DNA of 64,000 nt. Origin: Haloterrigena turkmenica DSM 5511. Lineage in GTDB: Archaea; Halobacteriota; Halobacteria; Halobacteriales; Natrialbaceae. The notes under the pieces are model-generated. The model was not told the origin of the DNA. It made no database searches and saw only the letters and a program-made list of their open reading frames with translations. Both the position numbers and the translations under genes were made by a program. The stretch is taken from contig NC_013743.1 of the NCBI RefSeq assembly GCF_000025325.1, forward strand, positions 1,736,001-1,800,000, read 5' to 3'. Below are positions 60,032-64,000 of this stretch, piece after piece (position 1 is the stretch's first letter; the number at the start of each line of letters is the position of its first letter).

Positions 60032-60408
60032 AGGCTGTTCACCTCCGAGGCGCCGGCGGTTTCCTTGTAAACGCGCGGTTCTCCGTCATCGCCCTCGCGG
60101 TCATCGTCTCCGTCACCGTCGTCGGCATCGGTACCGTCGCCATCGTCGTCGGATCGCTCGGCCTCGGACTCGAGGCCGCGCGTCGAGTACCGCCCGACCG
60201 CGTCGGCCGGGCAGAGCCAGACGTCGACGGCGTACCAGCCGAACAGCCGCGAGGCGTGTTCGTGGGCCTCGCTCTCGCTGCCGGCCGCCACGCTGCCGAC
60301 GTGTCGCAGCGGATCGCCGGGCTCCTCGCGCAGGAACACTTCCCACTGTCGCGTCGGGTTCCCCCGTTCGTCGGCCTCGACCCGATCGCGTCGTGCTTTC
60401 TCGACCAT
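60028..60408 (-). CDS. PaaB-like radical-SAM-partner protein (Htur_1727-type)
   Basis: A 126-residue protein whose stop overlaps the ahbC start by four bases, so it is translated with it. The core RQWEVFLREEPGDPLRHVGS, then AHEHASRLFGWYAVDVWLCP and ADAVGRYSTRG, has the ferredoxin-like PaaB pattern. An acidic linker at about 85-110 and a tail follow. From recall this is the family named radical-SAM-partnered protein Htur_1727, which always accompanies such enzymes. It could deliver substrate or a metallocofactor to AhbC. The exact role is unknown. Confidence 0.78.
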   Translation of the reverse strand: MVEKARRDRVEADERGNPTRQWEVFLREEPGDPLRHVGSVAAGSESEAHEHASRLFGWYAVDVWLCPADAVGRYSTRGLESEAERSDDDGDGTDADDGDGDDDREGDDGEPRVYKETAGASEVNSL

Positions 60409-60558
60409 ACCGGCTCGTAGGAACCGGTGCCGTAGAACCGTCCCTCAAACTCCCAGGCCGTGGGAACACCTGCCTGCGCCGCCGAATCCGTTCGTCGTCG
60501 TTCCCGCCGGCCGGGAAGTCCGGCGACCTTTTCGACCGTTTGGCGCCGACTCCCGATA

Positions 60559-61701
60559 ATGCGCCCCGGCACTCTCGATACGTCCGACCGACCGATGGTC
60601 CTCATCTGGGAACTCACCCAGGCCTGCGGGCTGGCCTGCGATCACTGTCGGGCCGACGCCCGGCCGAACCGCCACCCCGACGAGCTCCCGACCGCCGAGG
60701 GGAAACGCCTGCTCGAGGACGCCGCCGAGTTCGGCGACGGCCAACTGGTCGTCCTCTCGGGCGGCGACCCCCTCGTGCGCGACGATGTCGAGGAGTTGAT
60801 CGCCCACGGCGACGACCTGGGACTTCGGATGACGATCACGCCGAGCGGCACCGGCTCGCTGACCGCCGACCGCATTCGGGCGATGGCCGACGCCGGGCTC
60901 AAGCGGATGGCCGTCAGCATCGACGGCGCCACCCCCGAGAGCCACGACGAGTTCCGCGGCGAAACCGGCAGCTTCGAGGAGACCATCCGCGCCGTCGAGG
61001 ACGCGAAGGCGGCGGGACTGCCTGTCCAAGTCAACACGACGGTCTGTCGCCAGACGGTCGGCGAACTCCCCGAAATCCGGGACCTCCTGCGGGAAATCGG
61101 CGCCGTGATGTGGAGCGTCTTCTTTCTCGTTCCCATCGGCCGCGGCCGGATCTTAGAGCCGATCAATCCCGACGAGGCCGACGCCGTGATGGCCTGGCTC
61201 GACGAGGTCAGCGACGAGGAGCCGTTCGGGCTCAAGACGACCGAGGCGCCCCACTACCGGCGCGTTTCGATGCAACGACAGCGCGCTCGAGCGGACGAGA
61301 ACGGCAAAGACGATGGCAGCGACGGCGGACCACCCGCGCAGGGAATCAAGCGCCGCGGCGGGATCGTCGCCGGGGACGGCTTCGCCTTCGTGAGCCACAC
61401 CGGCGAGGTCTTCCCCTCCGGCTTCCTGCCGGAATCCGCCGGGAACGTCCGGCAACGACCCGTTACCGAACTCTACCGCGAGTCGGAGCTCTTCCGAAAC
61501 CTTCGCGACCGCGATACCCTCACCGGCAAGTGCGGAGCCTGTCCGTACCGCCACGTCTGCGGCGGGAGTCGCTCGCGGGCGTTCGCGACGACCGGCGACC
61601 CGTTCGCGAGCGACCCGCTCTGTCCGTACGTTCCCGACGACTACGACGGGCCGCTCCCGTGGGACGGCGACAATGAGTGGGACACTGCAGTCGGGGACTG
61701 A
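60559..61701 (+). CDS. Radical SAM/SPASM enzyme, AhbD-like (heme b synthase candidate)
   Basis: A 380-residue protein from the ATG at 60559 (MRPGTLDTSDRPMVLIWELT); an in-frame ATG at 60460 adds an Arg-rich leader and is rejected. The radical SAM cluster is C23-x3-C27-x2-C30 in ACGLACDHCRADARP, with VVLSGGDPLVRDDV as the GGE-like motif. A disordered insert at about 245-265 (RARADENGKDDGSDGG) precedes SPASM cysteines in GKCGACPYRHVCGGSRSRAF and DPLCPY. It resembles AhbD, which decarboxylates the propionates of Fe-coproporphyrin III to heme b. A peptide-modifying radical SAM enzyme is the main alternative. It is divergent from the ahbC operon. Confidence 0.8.
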   Translation: MRPGTLDTSDRPMVLIWELTQACGLACDHCRADARPNRHPDELPTAEGKRLLEDAAEFGDGQLVVLSGGDPLVRDDVEELIAHGDDLGLRMTITPSGTGSLTADRIRAMADAGLKRMAVSIDGATPESHDEFRGETGSFEETIRAVEDAKAAGLPVQVNTTVCRQTVGELPEIRDLLREIGAVMWSVFFLVPIGRGRILEPINPDEADAVMAWLDEVSDEEPFGLKTTEAPHYRRVSMQRQRARADENGKDDGSDGGPPAQGIKRRGGIVAGDGFAFVSHTGEVFPSGFLPESAGNVRQRPVTELYRESELFRNLRDRDTLTGKCGACPYRHVCGGSRSRAFATTGDPFASDPLCPYVPDDYDGPLPWDGDNEWDTAVGD

Positions 61702-62411
61702 CCTCGAGTCGGCAGCCGGCGGCGAGTCGTCGCCACACCGGTTCCGTTCGGCGCAGGCGCATATTCTAATACGGAGAGGGTATCAGAGAACTGGTCTCAT
61801 ACCCACTACGCGGGCATCCTGATTCGATAAGTACAGGGAACGAACTGTTTCCGCCTCGGGTTCGCCTCAGCGAACCACTCGGCGCAAAAACGTCGATGAA
61901 AAAGGCCGACGGTTCGGCCTTCGACCTCACCGTCGGTGAACCGCTCGCTTCGCTCGCGGATGCACAGTGTTCGATACGCACATCTACGTATCGGTCAATT
62001 CACCACCGGAGTGAGTGTGATAAAACCGAGAGAGGAATTCTATGACACCCTCGTACGGAGCCGAGGTTCGAAACCGAAAAAACCGGAGCCGCGGGCGAAA
62101 GCCCAATGACTGACCAGAGTCCGTCGGATTCGGGCACCACCCCGAACCGACGTGGCTCCACGCCGCGAGTCGTCCGGCTCGAGACCGTATCGACGCGCTG
62201 ACCGTTCCGTCGCCGATCCGGTCGCGCGGTCCCGGTACGGGAGCGGTCCCGAACGCGTCGGAGCCGCGCGTGGGACCGTTCCGATGGCGGCTACTTGGCG
62301 GTTCGTCCGCACATATTCACCGATGTCGTACGGGGTCGACACCCTCGAGCGAGCGACGGCGTCGCCGCTGCCCGATCTCGAGGCGAAAACGGAAAAGTCG
62401 ACCGCGCGGGC
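61702..62411. other. 710-bp convergent, hairpin-rich non-coding gap
   Basis: It lies between the convergent stops of the AhbD-like and biotin carboxylase genes. An imperfect hairpin gggtat/ataccc occurs at 61778-61804. At 61902-61936 two mutually exclusive stems share bases: aaggccga with tcggcctt (61902-61909, 61914-61921) and ccgacggt with accgtcgg (61906-61913, 61929-61936). cgatacg and cgtatcg pair at 61972-61978 and 61987-61993. A Ser-rich 71-residue minus-strand frame at 61766-61981 is not called. A decayed element or structured RNA is possible. Confidence 0.5.
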
Positions 62412-64000
62412 TTACTCGAGGACGACCAGCGTATCGCCCATATCGACGCTCTGGTCTTCCTCGACGGCGATCTCGGTGACAGTGCCGCCCTTGGAGGCGA
62501 CGATGTCGTTTTCCATCTTCATCGCCTCGAGGACGACCAGCACGTCGCCGGCGGCGACCTCGTCGCCGACCTCGACCGTGACGTCGAGGATGGTGCCCTG
62601 CATCTCGGCGTCGACGGTCTCGCCGCTGCCCTCGAGTTCGTCGCCGCCGCTGGAGCCGCCGCCGGGTTGTGGCCGTTCGGCCTGTCCGCCGCCGACGTCG
62701 ACGTCGCCGGCCGGGATGGCTGGCGCGCCGTGTTCCTCGAGTTCGACCTCGAAGCGCTTCCCGTTGACCTCGACGGTGAACTCGCGTTCGACGGACTCCT
62801 CGTCGTCGCCGGCTCCGTCGCCGGTGTCGCCGCCCCACTGTTCCTGGGCCTCCTCGATGCGGGTCTCGTCGAGTTCCTCGTCTAGGTACTTCGTCGTGTG
62901 CGTGCTCGCGACGAACTCCTCGTCGGTGAGCATCAGCCGGTGGAACGGGATGATCGTCGGGATCCCCTCGATCTCGTACTCTCGCAGCGCGCGCAGCGAG
63001 CGCTCGATACACTCGTCGCGGTCCTCGCCCCAGACGACCAGTTTCGCGATCATCGAGTCGTAGTCGGTGACGAGGTCGTCGCCCTGCCGCAGGGCGTCGT
63101 CGAGTCGGACGCCGATCCCGCCCGGCGGGTCGTAGGTCTCGAGGGTTCCGCCAGTCGCGGGCGCGAAGTCCTCGGCCGCGTTCTCGGCGTTGATCCGGAA
63201 CTCCATCGCGTGGCCGTCGATGTCGACGTCGTCCTGTGCGAAGTCGATCTCCTCGCCGGCGGCGACCTGAATCTGGCGCTTGACGATGTCGATCCCGGTG
63301 ATCTCCTCGGTGACCGTGTGCTCGACCTGGATCCGCGTGTTGACCTCGAGGAAGTAGAAGTTCGCGTCGGGACCGAGCAGTTCGCCCGCCTCGCGGTCCT
63401 CCTCTTCGACGAGGAACTCGACGGTGCCGGCGTTGGTGTAGTCGGCCGCAGCGACGCCGCGGCGGGCGGCCTCGCCGATCTTCTCGCGGAGTTCGTCCGA
63501 GAGGGCAGCCGACGGCCCCTCCTCGATGACCTTCTGGTGACGGCGCTGGAGCGAACAGTCCCGCTCGCCGAGATGGCGGACGTTACCGTGTTCGTCGGCC
63601 AGAATCTGGACCTCGATGTGACGGGGTTGCTCGAGGTAGCGCTCGAGGTAGACCGAATCGTTATCGAAGTAGGCCTCGCCCTCGCGCTGGGCGCTCTCGA
63701 GTTGGTCCTCGACTTCGCTTTCCTCCCAGACGACCTTCATCCCGCGGCCGCCGCCGCCGCCCTCGGCCTTGATGGCGATCGGGTAGCCGTGTTCTTCGCC
63801 GAACTCTTTGACCGCTTCCGGATCGGTGACGGGGTCCGTGGTCCCGGGGACGATCGGCACGTCGGCCTCGCGCATGATCGTGCGGGCCTTGGTCTTCTCG
63901 CCCAGCGACTCCATCGCCGAACTCGAGGGACCGATCCAGGTGATGCCCTCCGCCTCCTCGACCTTGCCCGCGAACTCGGCGTTCTCCGCGAGGAAGCCGT
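62412..64000 (-). CDS. Acetyl/propionyl-CoA carboxylase biotin carboxylase-BCCP subunit (N-terminus outside the window)
   Basis: The frame runs from the right edge ([20 protein letters not shown]) to the stop at 62412, giving 529 residues of the C-terminal part. The ATP-grasp domain includes [20 protein letters not shown], and [20 protein letters not shown] carries the catalytic Glu/Asn/Arg region. A Gly/Ser/Asp-rich linker with [20 protein letters not shown] leads to the biotinyl domain, whose biotin lysine is in [12 protein letters not shown]. The combined BC-BCCP layout is typical of haloarchaeal acyl-CoA carboxylases, which make malonyl- or methylmalonyl-CoA. Which substrate is used depends on the beta subunit, which is not seen here. 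Confidence 0.93.
   Translation of the reverse strand, partial: GFLAENAEFAGKVEEAEGITWIGPSSSAMESLGEKTKARTIMREADVPIVPGTTDPVTDPEAVKEFGEEHGYPIAIKAEGGGGGRGMKVVWEESEVEDQLESAQREGEAYFDNDSVYLERYLEQPRHIEVQILADEHGNVRHLGERDCSLQRRHQKVIEEGPSAALSDELREKIGEAARRGVAAADYTNAGTVEFLVEEEDREAGELLGPDANFYFLEVNTRIQVEHTVTEEITGIDIVKRQIQVAAGEEIDFAQDDVDIDGHAMEFRINAENAAEDFAPATGGTLETYDPPGGIGVRLDDALRQGDDLVTDYDSMIAKLVVWGEDRDECIERSLRALREYEIEGIPTIIPFHRLMLTDEEFVASTHTTKYLDEELDETRIEEAQEQWGGDTGDGAGDDEESVEREFTVEVNGKRFEVELEEHGAPAIPAGDVDVGGGQAERPQPGGGSSGGDELEGSGETVDAEMQGTILDVTVEVGDEVAAGDVLVVLEAMKMENDIVASKGGTVTEIAVEEDQSVDMGDTLVVLE

Noticed and set aside
61766..61981. 71-residue minus-strand frame in the 710-bp gap
   Set aside because: It is Ser/Pro-rich, not acidic, overlaps several hairpins and has no promoter or family resemblance.
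62060..62075. ggttcgaaacc, resembling a tRNA T-arm
   Set aside because: No acceptor stem, anticodon arm or D-arm can be folded around it. It is simply a short palindrome.

Overview
The window is a 64-kb piece of a chromosome from a halophilic archaeon, most likely a member of the Natrialba/Natrinema/Haloterrigena group. The evidence is high GC, very acidic predicted proteins (Asp/Glu-rich, Lys-poor), Tat-type signal peptides on secreted proteins, lipoboxes, AT-rich TATA boxes about 27 nt upstream of many start codons (leaderless transcripts), and archaeal core genes (rnp2, rnp3, psmA, SBDS, a TbsP-like regulator). The species is an inference. No rRNA, tRNA, CRISPR array, integrase or intact insertion sequence was recognised, so this looks like ordinary chromosome with some lineage-specific genes.

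Layout. 0-13.5 kb: a partial gene, a lipoprotein, cysK with an operator-like palindrome, a thioredoxin, a membrane-tethered phosphoesterase, a YyaL/SPATA20-like protein, a CHRD protein, aconitase, an HMA metal chaperone, the overlapping thyA-folA pair and two small membrane proteins. 13.6-18 kb: a DEDDy exonuclease plus a DEAD/DEAH helicase with a C-terminal Cys cluster, arranged like bacterial mrfB-mrfA DNA repair. 18-33 kb: UspA, purD, a class III aminotransferase, a SnoaL-like protein, an MgtC/DUF4010 transporter, a PadR regulator with a palindromic operator, a sequon-rich lipoprotein, a zinc-ribbon protein, an OPT transporter overlapping a PqqD-like protein, folD and glyA. 33.4-36.7 kb: a stand-alone CHAT-like (caspase-fold) protein and a TbsP-like regulator. 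37-44.3 kb: the archaeal RNase P/proteasome/SBDS cluster, hflX, and a thiolase/OB-fold pair with non-canonical active sites. 44.3-55 kb: haloarchaeal proteins of unknown function, a second DEDDy exonuclease, a HalOD1 protein, a large-subunit catalase, a Na+/H+ antiporter and a lipoprotein.

55.2-61.7 kb is the most unusual neighbourhood. It holds a heme-copper-oxidase-like membrane protein, a MoaD-like beta-grasp protein ending in Cys-Cys rather than Gly-Gly, a 102-residue protein ending near a CGCGG motif (a putative radical-SAM-modified peptide), a membrane sensor kinase, an AhbC-like radical SAM/SPASM enzyme overlapping a PaaB-like partner protein, and a divergent AhbD-like radical SAM/SPASM enzyme. 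The two radical SAM enzymes fit the siroheme-dependent heme pathway. The small Cys-rich partners suggest an added protein- or cofactor-maturation function. A 710-bp hairpin-rich gap separates this cluster from a biotin carboxylase/BCCP gene that runs off the right edge.
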